In this document: positions 1 through 7,759 of the stretch, in pieces
Layout: the number at the start of each line of letters is the position of its first letter
How positions within the stretch are numbered: position 1 is the stretch's first letter
NCBI RefSeq assembly: GCF_009827455.1
Contig: NZ_WTYZ01000001.1
Span: forward strand, 806,001 to 870,000
Source of the DNA: Pontixanthobacter aestiaquae
Lineage (GTDB): Bacteria > Pseudomonadota > Alphaproteobacteria > Sphingomonadales > Sphingomonadaceae
Direction of reading: 5' to 3'
Length of the DNA stretch: 64,000 nucleotides
Notes under the pieces: model-generated
What the model saw: the letters and a program-made list of their open reading frames with translations, nothing else
What the model was told of the DNA's origin: nothing
Database searches by the model: none
Program-made: the position numbers and the translations under genes

Positions 1-946
1 ATTGCAGGCGCTGTGCCTCTTCACTTTCCTCGCGCGACAAATAGCGCGACAGAGCGGGCAAGATTGCTGTGCCGAGGGCAATTCCGATAATGCCGAGCGG
101 TAACTGGTTCCAACGGTCCGCCATGGCGAGATAGGTGTAGCTTCCCACGGGCAAAGTTGAGAGGAAGAACAGGTCGATAAAGCGGCTGATCTGGTAAACG
201 CCCGCGCCGAAGATTGCCGGGACCACCAGAATGCCCAATTCCTTCACACCGCTGGTTACCTTGGGCGCGACCAGACCGATCCGGAAGCCCGCTTTGCGCA
301 TCCATAGAATGAGCCACACCAATTGCAGAAAGCCCGATAGCGACAGCGCATAGGCCATGAATGTCGCGGTTTCGCGGCGCGCGGCAATACTGCCGTCGAG
401 CGTTGCTCCATATGATAGCGCCGCAATCAGGCAGATATTGAGCAGGATCGGCGCAGCGGCGGCGGCCGCAAAGCGCGACAAGCTGTTGAGCACAGCGGCG
501 AACACGGTCGCGAGGCTCATAAACAGCAGATAGGGGAAAGTGATCCGCGCCATCATTGTTGCGATAGCCAGGCTATCGCCGTCTTCAGCCAAGCCGTCAG
601 GGGCGAAATATTCGACCACCCATGGCATCACCATCAGCGCAATTGCGCCGAAGACAATCAGGATTGGTAACAATACCGCCAGCACGTTTTCGGCAAAAGC
701 GCGTGCCTCGCTGACATCGCCGTCTTCTTTCATCCGCCGGTTGAACAGCGGAACAAAAGCGCTGGCAAAGGCGCCTTCGGCAAATAAACGCCGGAAGATA
801 TTGGGCAGCATGAAGGCGAGCTGCCACGCATCGCCCATGGCAGTCGCACCCAGCACGCGCGCAACAAGAATGTCACGCACGAAGCCGAACAGGCGGCTGA
901 CCGCAGTCAGACCGCCGATAGTTCCGACGTTTTTGAGCAGGCTCAT
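1..946 (-). CDS. murJ: Lipid II flippase MurJ (N-terminal part)
   Basis: Reads MSLLKNVGTIGGLTAVSRLF from the ATG at 944-946 and runs off the left edge, so about 315 of the usual 500-odd residues are present. The start, the FGFVRDILVARVLG segment and the run of hydrophobic helices are typical of MurJ/MviN, the MOP-superfamily flippase that moves lipid II across the inner membrane for peptidoglycan synthesis. The motif with LPNIFRRLFAEGAFASAFVP is the family hallmark. It lies 28 bp downstream of secB on the same strand and is probably co-transcribed with it. No frameshift is seen in the visible part. Confidence 0.95.
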   Translation of the reverse strand, partial: MSLLKNVGTIGGLTAVSRLFGFVRDILVARVLGATAMGDAWQLAFMLPNIFRRLFAEGAFASAFVPLFNRRMKEDGDVSEARAFAENVLAVLLPILIVFGAIALMVMPWVVEYFAPDGLAEDGDSLAIATMMARITFPYLLFMSLATVFAAVLNSLSRFAAAAAAPILLNICLIAALSYGATLDGSIAARRETATFMAYALSLSGFLQLVWLILWMRKAGFRIGLVAPKVTSGVKELGILVVPAIFGAGVYQISRFIDLFFLSTLPVGSYTYLAMADRWNQLPLGIIGIALGTAILPALSRYLSREESEEAQRLQ

Positions 947-974
947 CGTCTAGCGCCCGCTACCATCCAGTCGC

Positions 975-1499
975 TTACGCGTTGCCTGCTGGCGCGCCGC
1001 CAGCTTCGGCGTCTTGCTGGGCCTTCTGCTGCAATTGCTGCACATACAGGCCGTTAAAGTCGATCGGATCGAGCGTCAGCGGCGGGAAACCGGCATCACG
1101 CGATGCATCGGCAATAACGCGGCGTGCAAACGGGAACATCAGGCGCGGAGCTTCGGCATACATGAACGCATGCATTTGCTCGTCCGGTAGATTGCGCATT
1201 CCGGCGAGGCCGCAATAGGACAGCTCGATCAGATAAGCGCTGCCTTTTTCGCATTTGGCAGTGACATTCACTTTCAGTTCGATCTCGTGGATTTCTTCAT
1301 TGATCGGCTTTGCGCCGATGTTGAATTGGAGATCGATATGCGGCTGGTCTGTCCACTGGAAACTTTCCGGTGCGTGTGGATTTTCAACCGAAAGATCCTT
1401 CACATATTGCGAGATAATCCCGGCAACCGGGCTGGTATCTTCGCCATTGGGTGCAGGGTCCATATTCAGGTCGGTTAGTACGTCGCCTTCGTCGGCCAT
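975..1499 (-). CDS. secB: Protein-export chaperone SecB
   Basis: A 174-residue protein starting MADEGDV. An upstream in-frame extension of 33 residues exists but is rich in Arg and unlike SecB, so the ATG at 1497-1499 is preferred. SecB is a cytosolic homotetramer that keeps preproteins unfolded and hands them to SecA. The core with VKDLSVENPHAP, the beta-sheet FNIGAKPI and the segment ending in FPPLTLDPIDFNGLY are characteristic. The C-terminus is an Ala/Gln-rich tail. murJ follows on the same strand; the Tim44-domain gene is divergent, with 250 bp between them. Confidence 0.96.
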   Translation of the reverse strand: MADEGDVLTDLNMDPAPNGEDTSPVAGIISQYVKDLSVENPHAPESFQWTDQPHIDLQFNIGAKPINEEIHEIELKVNVTAKCEKGSAYLIELSYCGLAGMRNLPDEQMHAFMYAEAPRLMFPFARRVIADASRDAGFPPLTLDPIDFNGLYVQQLQQKAQQDAEAGGAPAGNA

Positions 1500-1750
1500 A
1501 TCGTTTAGTCTTTCATTCTGGTTAGGTTGCTGCTCGCATGTTGCGAGCTTGGCCGCGCGCCTAGCATTCAAGCGCTGCCCCCGCAACGTGTCACGCACCT
1601 GGTCAGGCTATGCCCTCGCAAACAGCCCGTAAAAACCGCAAATTGGCGTTGTTCATTTGTATTCAGTCCCTATTTAAGGCAGGAATGGTAATAGATTAGG
1701 GATAAGAGCGCTTAGGCTCCGCCCCGAATGTCGCAAAACAGGTATTTATC

Positions 1751-2410
1751 GTGATTTTTGAAATCATTATCCTCGCTATGATCGCAGCCTTCTTGGGTCT
1801 GCGTCTTTATTCTGTGCTGGGCCGCCGTGCCGAGCATGAAGAGGAATCAATTCCCAACCGCTTCGATCCGGCGCAGCCACCGCCGCCAGCAGCGGTGCCG
1901 CAGCGCAATTCTGCACCCAATGCAGAATCGCAGTTTGACGGTATGCCCGATGTGATCCCCGCGGTAGAGCGCGGCGTTCGCGATATTGCGGCGGCGGATA
2001 GCCGGTTCGACATCACCGGCTTTCTTGAAGGCGCAAAGGGCGCTTACGGAATGGTTCTTGAAGCGTTCTGGAAAGGCGACCGTGAGACTCTGAAAGAGCT
2101 GTGCGACGATGATGTCTATGAAAGTTTCGACAGTGCGATCACTGCGCGCGAAGAAGCTGGTGAACGGCTCGACAACCGTTTGATCCGGATCGAGGAAGCG
2201 GTAATCGACCGCGCTTCGCTCGACGGAACAATGGCCCGCGTCGCTGTGCGTTTTGTTGCCGATATCGCAGCGGTCACGTATGACAAAGATGGCACTATGA
2301 TCGCCGGTTCGCTCGATGATGCGGTTGAAAGCCGCGACATCTGGACCTTCATGCGCGATGTGAATTCCTCCGATCCGAACTGGCTGCTCGACGAAACCGA
2401 CGAAGGCTGA
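1751..2410 (+). CDS. Tim44/TimA-domain membrane-anchored protein
   Basis: A 219-residue protein with one N-terminal membrane helix (about residues 2-22), a Pro-rich linker (about 38-52) and a Tim44-like domain over the C-terminal two thirds, including GFLEGAKGAYGMVLEAFWKG and a final WTFMRDVNSSDPNWLL strand. In mitochondria Tim44 tethers Hsp70 to the import channel; bacterial homologues are inner-membrane proteins of uncertain role. The position next to secB and mltA is the standard one in sphingomonads. mltA starts 7 bp after its stop, so the two are probably one transcript. Confidence 0.85.
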   Translation: MIFEIIILAMIAAFLGLRLYSVLGRRAEHEEESIPNRFDPAQPPPPAAVPQRNSAPNAESQFDGMPDVIPAVERGVRDIAAADSRFDITGFLEGAKGAYGMVLEAFWKGDRETLKELCDDDVYESFDSAITAREEAGERLDNRLIRIEEAVIDRASLDGTMARVAVRFVADIAAVTYDKDGTMIAGSLDDAVESRDIWTFMRDVNSSDPNWLLDETDEG

Positions 2411-2417
2411 TCACGCC

Positions 2418-3593
2418 ATGCAGTCACTGCCACGGGCCATTATAGCGTTCGGCTCTTTGGCTCTACTGGCAGCATGCGGAAGACTTGTTCCGGAAAGTAC
2501 GCCGGATCCGATTGATATTACCAGCGCACGGCTCGCTGGTGTAAAGTCTGGTCCGGCAGTGAGTAGCTTTGGTTTGGGCATGAACGATGCCGAGGCTGGC
2601 CTACGGTCTTTCATAGAATCTTGCCCGGCTTTGCTTCGGCGCGAGGACAGGACTGGATTGACCCGGCCGAGCGATTGGCAGCCGGCATGTGATGCTGCGC
2701 CGGCCGCGACTGGCAGTGCGACGAATTTCTTCCAGACCTATTTCGAAACAGCGCGGATTGGTTCGGGCGAGGCTTTCGCAACGGGCTATTTCGAGCCCGA
2801 AATCCGCGGGTGCCGTACGCGCAAGCCGGGCTGTGAGGTGCCAGTTTATGCGTTGCCCGACGATCTGATCCGCAAATGGCCGGACAGCACGCCAGAGGCC
2901 GACCGCACCGGACGTCCACCACTCGGCCGGATCGATGATAATGGTGACTTTGTCCAATATTACGACCGCACCGCAATTGAAGAAGGCGCACTGGAAGGGC
3001 GCGGGTTGGAGATTGCCTATGCTGCTGATCCGGTGGAAATGTTCTTCTTGCAGATACAGGGCTCCGGGCGGCTACAACTGGACGATGGGTCTGTCATGCG
3101 GATAGGCTATGCCGGTCAGAACGGGCGCGGTTATACCGGTATCGGAGGCGTAATGCGCGAGCGAGGCCTGCTCGGCGAGGGGCCGGGGCAATATGCCGGT
3201 TCAATGCAGGGCATTATGCAATATATCCGCGAGAATCCTGAAGACGGCAAAGAACTGATGCGGCTCAACAAGAGTTGGATTTTCTTCCGCGAGCTGACCG
3301 GGGATGGTCCGCTCGGCTCGATCGGCGTGCCTGTGCGGCGCGAGAGTTCGGTCGCGGTCGATCCGCGCTTCGTACCTTACGGAGCGCCCGTATGGCTGGA
3401 TCTGGACCGCGATGTTGCTGACGGATTGTGGATTGCGCAGGATACCGGCGGTGCAATCAAAGGGGCGAACCGTTTCGATACCTTCTGGGGGGCTGGCGAA
3501 GATGCGCGCATTATTGCCGGCGGGATGAGCGGGCGCGGAACAGCCTATATTCTGCTGCCCAAAGGCACCGTCAAACGTCTCAATAGCAAGTGA
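2418..3593 (+). CDS. mltA: Membrane-bound lytic murein transglycosylase A
   Basis: A 391-residue lipoprotein: signal peptide with lipobox LAAC (Cys at about residue 20). The MltA barrel domain includes FATGYFEPEIRG and VEMFFLQIQGSG. A C-terminal 3D domain follows with the three spaced aspartates in VDPRFVPYGAPVWLDLD and WIAQDTGGAIKGANRFDTFWG. It cleaves the MurNAc-GlcNAc bond leaving 1,6-anhydro ends, acting at the periplasmic face of the outer membrane. It overlaps the next gene by 4 bp (GTGA), suggesting translational coupling. Confidence 0.95.
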   Translation: MQSLPRAIIAFGSLALLAACGRLVPESTPDPIDITSARLAGVKSGPAVSSFGLGMNDAEAGLRSFIESCPALLRREDRTGLTRPSDWQPACDAAPAATGSATNFFQTYFETARIGSGEAFATGYFEPEIRGCRTRKPGCEVPVYALPDDLIRKWPDSTPEADRTGRPPLGRIDDNGDFVQYYDRTAIEEGALEGRGLEIAYAADPVEMFFLQIQGSGRLQLDDGSVMRIGYAGQNGRGYTGIGGVMRERGLLGEGPGQYAGSMQGIMQYIRENPEDGKELMRLNKSWIFFRELTGDGPLGSIGVPVRRESSVAVDPRFVPYGAPVWLDLDRDVADGLWIAQDTGGAIKGANRFDTFWGAGEDARIIAGGMSGRGTAYILLPKGTVKRLNSK

Positions 3594-4228
3594 GATTGCC
3601 GCGCGGCCTGACTGCCGAGGAAGAAGCGGCTTGGGCGCATCTGGCATCCTCGGTTACCCCGCTTAATCCTCCCCGTTTCGGGGAGGGGGACCATGCGAAG
3701 CATGGTGGAGGGGCAAGGTCAGGCCTCCCGAGAAAAGCCAACGAAACTCCGCACGTTTCCCCGCGGCATGAATCGAATCCGTCAGAGTCTCAAAGTCGGC
3801 GGGTGCCTCTCCACCAGCCCCTCCACCAGCCTGCGGCTGGTCCCCCTCCCCCTCGAGCGGGAGGAAAGCGGAGTTTCGCGCATCGCAGCCTAGACTCCCA
3901 TTGGGACAAGAAGCTGAAAGCGGGCAGTATCGCCCCGGACTACACGCTCGATCTGCACGATCACTTCGTCGACGCCGCCTATGAGCGGCTTGATCGCGGG
4001 ATGCGGCAGGCGAGAGCGATGGAGGCAAGGCTGGTGCTCGTCATCACTGGCAGGCCGCGTCCGGTCGAGGCCGCAGACCGGGCCAACAAACGCGGTGTGA
4101 TCCGCGCCAAAATCCTCGATTGGCTCGCGGCAGGGGATCACGCAGATTCCATCGCTGCTGTCCGCAAAGCCCACCGCAAACACGGCGGAGAGGGCGCGCT
4201 CTATATTGTGCTGCGGCGGAACCGGTAG
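3590..4228 (+). CDS. Smr-domain protein with an in-frame palindromic insert
   Basis: GTG start overlapping the mltA stop. The C-terminal half is an Smr domain: DYTLDLHDHFVDAAYERLD, VLVITGRPRP and HGGEGALYIVLRR. The LDLH and HGxGxL motifs are those of the MutS2-type small MutS-related nuclease fold. The N-terminus (MRLPRGLTAEEEAAWAHLASSVTPL) and the segment RSLDSHWDKKL are also normal for the sphingomonad version. Between them lies a stretch of about 72 residues rich in Pro, Arg, His and Ser that is not family sequence and is encoded by a REP-like palindromic element. The frame is kept, so the protein may still fold with a disordered loop. The exact substrate of stand-alone Smr proteins is not established. 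Confidence 0.85.
   Translation: MRLPRGLTAEEEAAWAHLASSVTPLNPPRFGEGDHAKHGGGARSGLPRKANETPHVSPRHESNPSESQSRRVPLHQPLHQPAAGPPPPRAGGKRSFAHRSLDSHWDKKLKAGSIAPDYTLDLHDHFVDAAYERLDRGMRQARAMEARLVLVITGRPRPVEAADRANKRGVIRAKILDWLAAGDHADSIAAVRKAHRKHGGEGALYIVLRRNR
3668..3885. repeat. REP-like palindromic element inside the smr coding region
   Basis: The left arm has an 8-bp hairpin (CCTCCCCG TTT CGGGGAGG, 3668-3686) followed by CCATGC GAA GCATGG (3691-3705). The right arm has CCAGCC TGC GGCTGG (3826-3840) and a CTCCC/GGGAG palindrome (3846-3863). CGAAACTCCGC near 3742 is inverted near 3868-3879. The element outline is palindromic, about 216 bp (a multiple of three), and entirely translated. Similar GC-rich repeats are common between genes in sphingomonads; exact boundaries are my estimate. 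Confidence 0.8.
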
Positions 4229-4239
4229 CTAGCGGGCGG

Positions 4240-5307
4240 TCAACCGCATTGCGCGCGGTGGAGCATTTTGTGATCGGCCAGCACCAGTGCCATCATCGCT
4301 TCGACCACCGGCGTTCCGCGAATGCCGACGCAAGGGTCGTGGCGGCCCTTTGTGCGGATTTCGGTGTTATTGCCATCGCGGTCGATTGTGTCGACGGGAG
4401 TCAGGATTGAACTGGTCGGCTTGAAGGCGACGCGGCACACAACGGGTTGCCCGGTCGAGATGCCGCCCGAGATACCGCCCGCATGATTGGCTTCGAATTC
4501 GGGACCATTGTCGCCGGCGCGCATGGGATCGGCGTTTTGCTCGCCCGATAGTTTGGCCACGCCGAAACCGTCACCAATTTCCACGCCTTTGACTGCATTG
4601 ATACTCATCATCCCGCCTGCGAGGTCCGCATCCAGCTTGGCATAGACGGGTGCGCCCCAGCCCGCGGGGACACTCTCAGCCACGCATTCGACCACCGCGC
4701 CGAGCGATGATCCGGCCTTGCGCGCATCGTCGACGAGTTTTTCCCAGCGCTTCGCCGCCGCGGCATCGGGACAAAAGAACGGATTGTTGCCAATCTCGGC
4801 AAAATCCATCGCCGAGCGGTCGATTTCATCGTCGCCGATCTGGCTGACATAGGCGGTGATTTTCACGTCGGGCAGGATCAGTCGCGCCACCGCACCCGCT
4901 GCAACGCGCGCCGCCGTTTCGCGGGCCGAGCTACGCCCGCCGCCGCGATAATCGCGGAAACCGTATTTCGCATCATAGGCGTAGTCTGCATGGCCCGGGC
5001 GATAGGCTTTCGCGACTTCGGAATAGTCTTTGCTGCGCTGATCGACATTCTCGATCATCAGGCTGATCGGGGTGCCGGTGGTCTGTCCCTCGAACACGCC
5101 CGAAAGGATTTTGACCTGGTCAGGCTCTTTGCGCTGCGTGGTAAATTTCGACTGGCCGGGTTTGCGCGCATCCATAAATGGCTGGATATCGCTTTCGCTC
5201 AGCGCCAATCCCGGCGGGCAACCGTCGAGCACCGCGCCCAGCGCGGGTCCGTGGCTTTCGCCCCAAGTCGTGAAGCGCAAAACGCGTCCAAAAGTGTTCC
5301 AGCTCAT
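4240..5307 (-). CDS. aroC: Chorismate synthase
   Basis: A 355-residue protein from the ATG at 5305-5307 ([20 protein letters not shown]). An upstream TTG would add 12 residues, but the family starts here. Family signatures are [18 protein letters not shown], the [30 protein letters not shown]-binding segment and the C-terminal [18 protein letters not shown]. It performs the last step of the shikimate pathway, the anti-elimination of phosphate from EPSP to chorismate, needing reduced FMN. It faces the smr gene tail to tail with an 11-bp gap. Confidence 0.97.
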   Translation of the reverse strand: MSWNTFGRVLRFTTWGESHGPALGAVLDGCPPGLALSESDIQPFMDARKPGQSKFTTQRKEPDQVKILSGVFEGQTTGTPISLMIENVDQRSKDYSEVAKAYRPGHADYAYDAKYGFRDYRGGGRSSARETAARVAAGAVARLILPDVKITAYVSQIGDDEIDRSAMDFAEIGNNPFFCPDAAAAKRWEKLVDDARKAGSSLGAVVECVAESVPAGWGAPVYAKLDADLAGGMMSINAVKGVEIGDGFGVAKLSGEQNADPMRAGDNGPEFEANHAGGISGGISTGQPVVCRVAFKPTSSILTPVDTIDRDGNNTEIRTKGRHDPCVGIRGTPVVEAMMALVLADHKMLHRAQCG

Positions 5308-5366
5308 GCTGAAGCTTTGGCGAATCTTTGCGGGCATGTCCAATCGTTGAGAGTGTAGGAATTATT

Positions 5367-5520
5367 GGTTCGCGCAAAGGCGCCAAGGCGCGAAGATTGA
5401 TTTCCCCGCGGCCAAGCCGTTTCCCATTTCCAACCTTGAGAGTGGCGGGTCAGTTTGCGTCTTGTGTGCGGCTACGCCGCGTTCGCGATCTCCTCGCGCC
5501 TTAGCGCCTTTGCGCGAACC
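5367..5520. repeat. 154-bp palindromic intergenic element
   Basis: The left end (5367-5395) and right end (5492-5520) are inverted copies matching at 27 of 29 positions. Both contain the GCGCAAAGGCGC phrase seen in REP-like units of alphaproteobacteria. A smaller hairpin, GCGGC TAC GCCGC, lies inside near 5469-5481. There is no coding capacity for a transposase, so if mobile it would depend on factors elsewhere. Confidence 0.75.
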
Positions 5521-5647
5521 GTAACCGCCCGGCACTTTCCTACACCCACCAAAATTGCGAAAAGCACCGCATGACTTTTTGCGGCAGATCAAGCACTTCA
5601 ACAACCAGCACTAGCCCACACGCTGTGACGAATATTTCCAATCCAGA

Positions 5648-5666
5648 CCCTGTTCCACATGTTCCA
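5648..5666 (+). promoter_or_regulatory. Direct-repeat motif upstream of ruvA
   Basis: CCCTGTTCCACATGTTCCA contains two TGTTCCA units spaced by 2 nt. Nearly the same 19 bp (17 of 19 identical) occurs upstream of ispG in the same orientation relative to the gene. The GTTC-N5-GTTC spacing does not fit the alphaproteobacterial LexA box (GTTC-N7-GTTC). Function unknown; it could be a regulator site or a dispersed repeat. Confidence 0.4.
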
Positions 5667-5784
5667 AGCATTCAGGCTTGGGGATGGAAGGCTGAACGAT
5701 GCGGTTACCGCTGGCCAAATGATTCGCGGCAGGGCAGGAACAGAACGCGCTCAAATAGCGAAACGGTAGCGCAGAAAGTAACGT

Positions 5785-6393
5785 ATGATTGCTAAGCTAA
5801 AAGGCCTGCTCGACGAAACCGGCACCGACTGGGCAGTGCTCGACGTTCACGGCGTCGGCTATCTGGTCCACTGCTCGGCCAAGACGCTGGCTGCCATGGG
5901 CGAAGTGGGCGAGGCGCGTACGATCTACACCGATCTGCAAGTCAGCGAGAACGATATGCGCTTGCTTGGCTTTGCCGAGGCATCGGAGCGGGACTGGTTC
6001 CGCTTGCTGACACAGGTGCAGGGCGTGGGCAGCAAAGTTGCGCTGGCGATCCTGTCGGCGCTTTCGACCGCAGAGGTCCAAACCGCCTGCGCCAATGGCG
6101 ACGCTGCCATGGTCGCGCGCGCCAATGGCGTGGGGCCGAAGCTGGCCGGGCGGATCGTCAACGAGCTGAAAGACAAGGCCGGTGCGCTTCCTGTCGAAAT
6201 GAGCGGAGACAGTGTCACAAGTGTCAACACCCGGGTGAGTAAAGCAAGTGCCGATGCGCTGAGCGCGCTGGAGAATCTCGGCTTCAAACCTCTGGTTGCG
6301 TCGCGCGCCGTGGCCGCTGCACAAGACGAATTGGGCGACGGCGCAAGCGAAAGCGATCTGATCCGGGTGGCGCTGAAAAAGGCGGCGGGATGA
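5785..6393 (+). CDS. ruvA: Holliday junction branch migration protein RuvA
   Basis: A 202-residue protein beginning MIAKLKGLLDETGTDWAVLD, with the N-terminal OB-fold, the helix-hairpin-helix segments LLTQVQGVGSKVALAIL and VARANGVGPKLAGRIVNELKDK, and the C-terminal domain III that contacts RuvB. RuvA tetramers bind the four-way junction and position the RuvB motor. No ruvC is seen upstream in the window. The next gene overlaps its end by 4 bp. Confidence 0.97.
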   Translation: MIAKLKGLLDETGTDWAVLDVHGVGYLVHCSAKTLAAMGEVGEARTIYTDLQVSENDMRLLGFAEASERDWFRLLTQVQGVGSKVALAILSALSTAEVQTACANGDAAMVARANGVGPKLAGRIVNELKDKAGALPVEMSGDSVTSVNTRVSKASADALSALENLGFKPLVASRAVAAAQDELGDGASESDLIRVALKKAAG

Positions 6394-6752
6394 TGGCAGC
6401 GCTCGGTCCATTGCGCTGGTCAATTATCACGGTTTATTCGCTAGGCTGTGCTCTTCTCCTCATCGCTACGGGTAGTATCGACGAGGTTTTCGGCGTGTTC
6501 TTCGGTCTCGTGGTTTGTGTTTGGATGATTGCTCCGATTGCCATGCTCGCTTTGAAGCGAGAGGGTGGCGCACTAACGGCGATTGGCGCAGTATTGTTGG
6601 GAGCAGTTGGCTTTTATATGTATTGGCGCGCGTTCTATGGACCAGACGTCGATGCGTTGTCAGGCTTAGCCTATGTGATCTTGCCCATTTATCAGTGCGT
6701 TGCTGCCGCAGGTGTTGTCCTGCTTGCTCATTTGATAAAAAAGAGTTCGTGA
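6390..6752 (+). CDS. Small four-helix membrane protein
   Basis: A 120-residue protein not assigned to a family. It has four hydrophobic segments (about residues 11-27, 32-53, 63-82 and 91-114) separated by short loops, and ends in a Lys-rich HLIKKSS tail. It overlaps ruvA by 4 bp (ATGA), and the next gene starts 14 bp after its stop, so it sits inside a probable ruvA operon. An in-frame second ATG at 6393 is an alternative start. I infer an inner-membrane location; no function can be read. Confidence 0.7.
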   Translation: MMAALGPLRWSIITVYSLGCALLLIATGSIDEVFGVFFGLVVCVWMIAPIAMLALKREGGALTAIGAVLLGAVGFYMYWRAFYGPDVDALSGLAYVILPIYQCVAAAGVVLLAHLIKKSS

Positions 6753-6766
6753 AGGAGGCGCGCGTA

Positions 6767-7318
6767 ATGCGATACGTTATATTGGTCTTGGCAATGCTGG
6801 TTGCGGTTCCGGCTGCGGCGCAGGATTTGAGCAATTTCAAGACCGGCCCGGTGTTTGAAGATTTCGGGCCGCATGCGCCGATTGAGGGGATTGAGAATGT
6901 CCCTGCCGATACCGAATTTTCGGTCGCATTCGATGTGGCGAACCCGGCGGAAGAAGGCGCCCAAACTAAAGGCCGCAATCGCGGGTTTGAAAGCGCGGCG
7001 CGGTTCATCAATATGCATGTCGCCGCGGGCGTCGATCCGGACAATATCCGCATTGCGGTGGTGGTCCATGGCAAGGCGTCGATGGACTTGCTGAGCGATG
7101 CAGCATGGGCAGAAAAGGGCAAGGGGGATACTAACCCGTCCTCGTCCATGATCCGCGCAATGCTCGATCACGGTGTGCGCTTTATCCTCTGCGGCCAGAG
7201 CGGCGCGGCTTACGGGATCGAGCAAGCTGATCTGATCCCCGGCGTGGAAACCGCGCTATCAGCTATGACCGCGCATGCGCTGCTGCAACAGCGCGGCTAT
7301 ACGGTGAACCCGTTTTGA
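6767..7318 (+). CDS. Secreted DsrE/DsrF-like family protein
   Basis: A 183-residue protein with a signal peptide (MRYVILVLAMLVAVPAAAQ) and a DsrE-like fold: IRIAVVVHGKASMDLL and MLDHGVRFILCGQSGAAYGI, with a single Cys in the position typical of the family. The ATG at 6767 has a strong AAGGAGG upstream (6752-6758); a longer ORF from 6515 is only read-through in another gene. DsrE-family proteins often handle sulfur relay, but periplasmic members have unproven roles. It is the third gene after ruvA on the same strand. Confidence 0.75.
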   Translation: MRYVILVLAMLVAVPAAAQDLSNFKTGPVFEDFGPHAPIEGIENVPADTEFSVAFDVANPAEEGAQTKGRNRGFESAARFINMHVAAGVDPDNIRIAVVVHGKASMDLLSDAAWAEKGKGDTNPSSSMIRAMLDHGVRFILCGQSGAAYGIEQADLIPGVETALSAMTAHALLQQRGYTVNPF

Positions 7319-7344
7319 ATAACCGTGCACGATCTTTGCAAATC

Positions 7345-7374
7345 GTCATCCTGAACTCGTTTCAGGACCCATTT
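7345..7374. repeat. REP-like inverted repeat, left of GIY-YIG gene
   Basis: A 30-bp unit whose core CCTGAA-CTCGT-TTCAGG forms a 6-bp stem. It is the inverted partner of 7716-7745, with 27 of 30 positions matching. Two of the three differences are at paired stem positions and preserve pairing. It contains the stop codon of the GIY-YIG gene. Confidence 0.8.
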
Positions 7375-7697
7375 GGCGGGTCGCGCGGGGTAATCGGTTC
7401 AAAGCCTAACCCCGGTCCCAGATCGTGCCAATCGGGGTTTTCGCTTTGAATCAAATTGATCTTCCATTGCCGATGCCAACGCTTCAACTGCTTTTCGCGA
7501 GAGATAGCCATTTGCATGTCATCAAACATTTCAAACCTCATAAGTTGCTTCACTCCGTAGCGACTGACGAAGCCGGATGCTGCCCCGTCTCGATGCTGGC
7601 CAAGGCGGGTAATCAGATCGGAAGTGACCCCAATATAGAGGGTGCCGTGCGGCTGGCTCGCCAGAATGTAGACGCAGGGCTGTTTGTCAAATTGCAT
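7362..7697 (-). CDS. GIY-YIG domain protein
   Basis: About 111 residues from the ATG at 7695-7697 (MQFDKQPCVYILASQPHGTL). The domain shows CVYIL for the GIY motif, GTLYIGVTSDL for YIG, then RLGQHRDG, and the helix KQLKRWHRQWKINLIQSENPDW that closes the family in bacteria. The catalytic-type Arg, His and Glu (SREKQLKRW) are present. Longer ORF starts run through the flanking repeat and into ruvB and are not favoured. Stand-alone GIY-YIG proteins (UPF0213/YhbQ group) are putative nucleases of unknown target. The gene lies head to head against ruvB and breaks the ruvA-ruvB colinearity. Confidence 0.85.
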   Translation of the reverse strand: MQFDKQPCVYILASQPHGTLYIGVTSDLITRLGQHRDGAASGFVSRYGVKQLMRFEMFDDMQMAISREKQLKRWHRQWKINLIQSENPDWHDLGPGLGFEPITPRDPPNGS

Positions 7698-7715
7698 ACA
7701 GCGGAGATTGGCGAA

Positions 7716-7745
7716 AAATGGGTGCTGAAACAAGTTCAGCATGAC
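7716..7745. repeat. REP-like inverted repeat, right of GIY-YIG gene
   Basis: Core GCTGAA-ACAAG-TTCAGC; inverted copy of 7345-7374. It ends 14 bp before the ruvB GTG start and just ahead of its AGGG Shine-Dalgarno (7751-7754), so it must lie in the ruvB 5' leader if transcription starts upstream. Confidence 0.8.
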
Positions 7746-7759
7746 AGTATAGGGCGCTT

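Larger units (their letters stand above)
5308..5784. other. Intergenic region aroC-ruvA
   Basis: 477 bp without a convincing gene. It holds a 154-bp palindromic element (5367-5520) and a 19-bp direct-repeat motif (5648-5666). A 74-codon ORF at 5571-5795 has no recognisable content and an improbable composition, and it overlaps the start of ruvA, so it is not called. Confidence 0.7.

Noticed and set aside
5651..5666. Possible LexA box before ruvA
   Set aside because: Spacing is GTTC-N5-GTTC, not the N7 of alphaproteobacterial LexA sites.
5571..5795. 74-codon frame just upstream of ruvA
   Set aside because: Overlaps the ruvA start, has no family content and crosses the direct-repeat motif.
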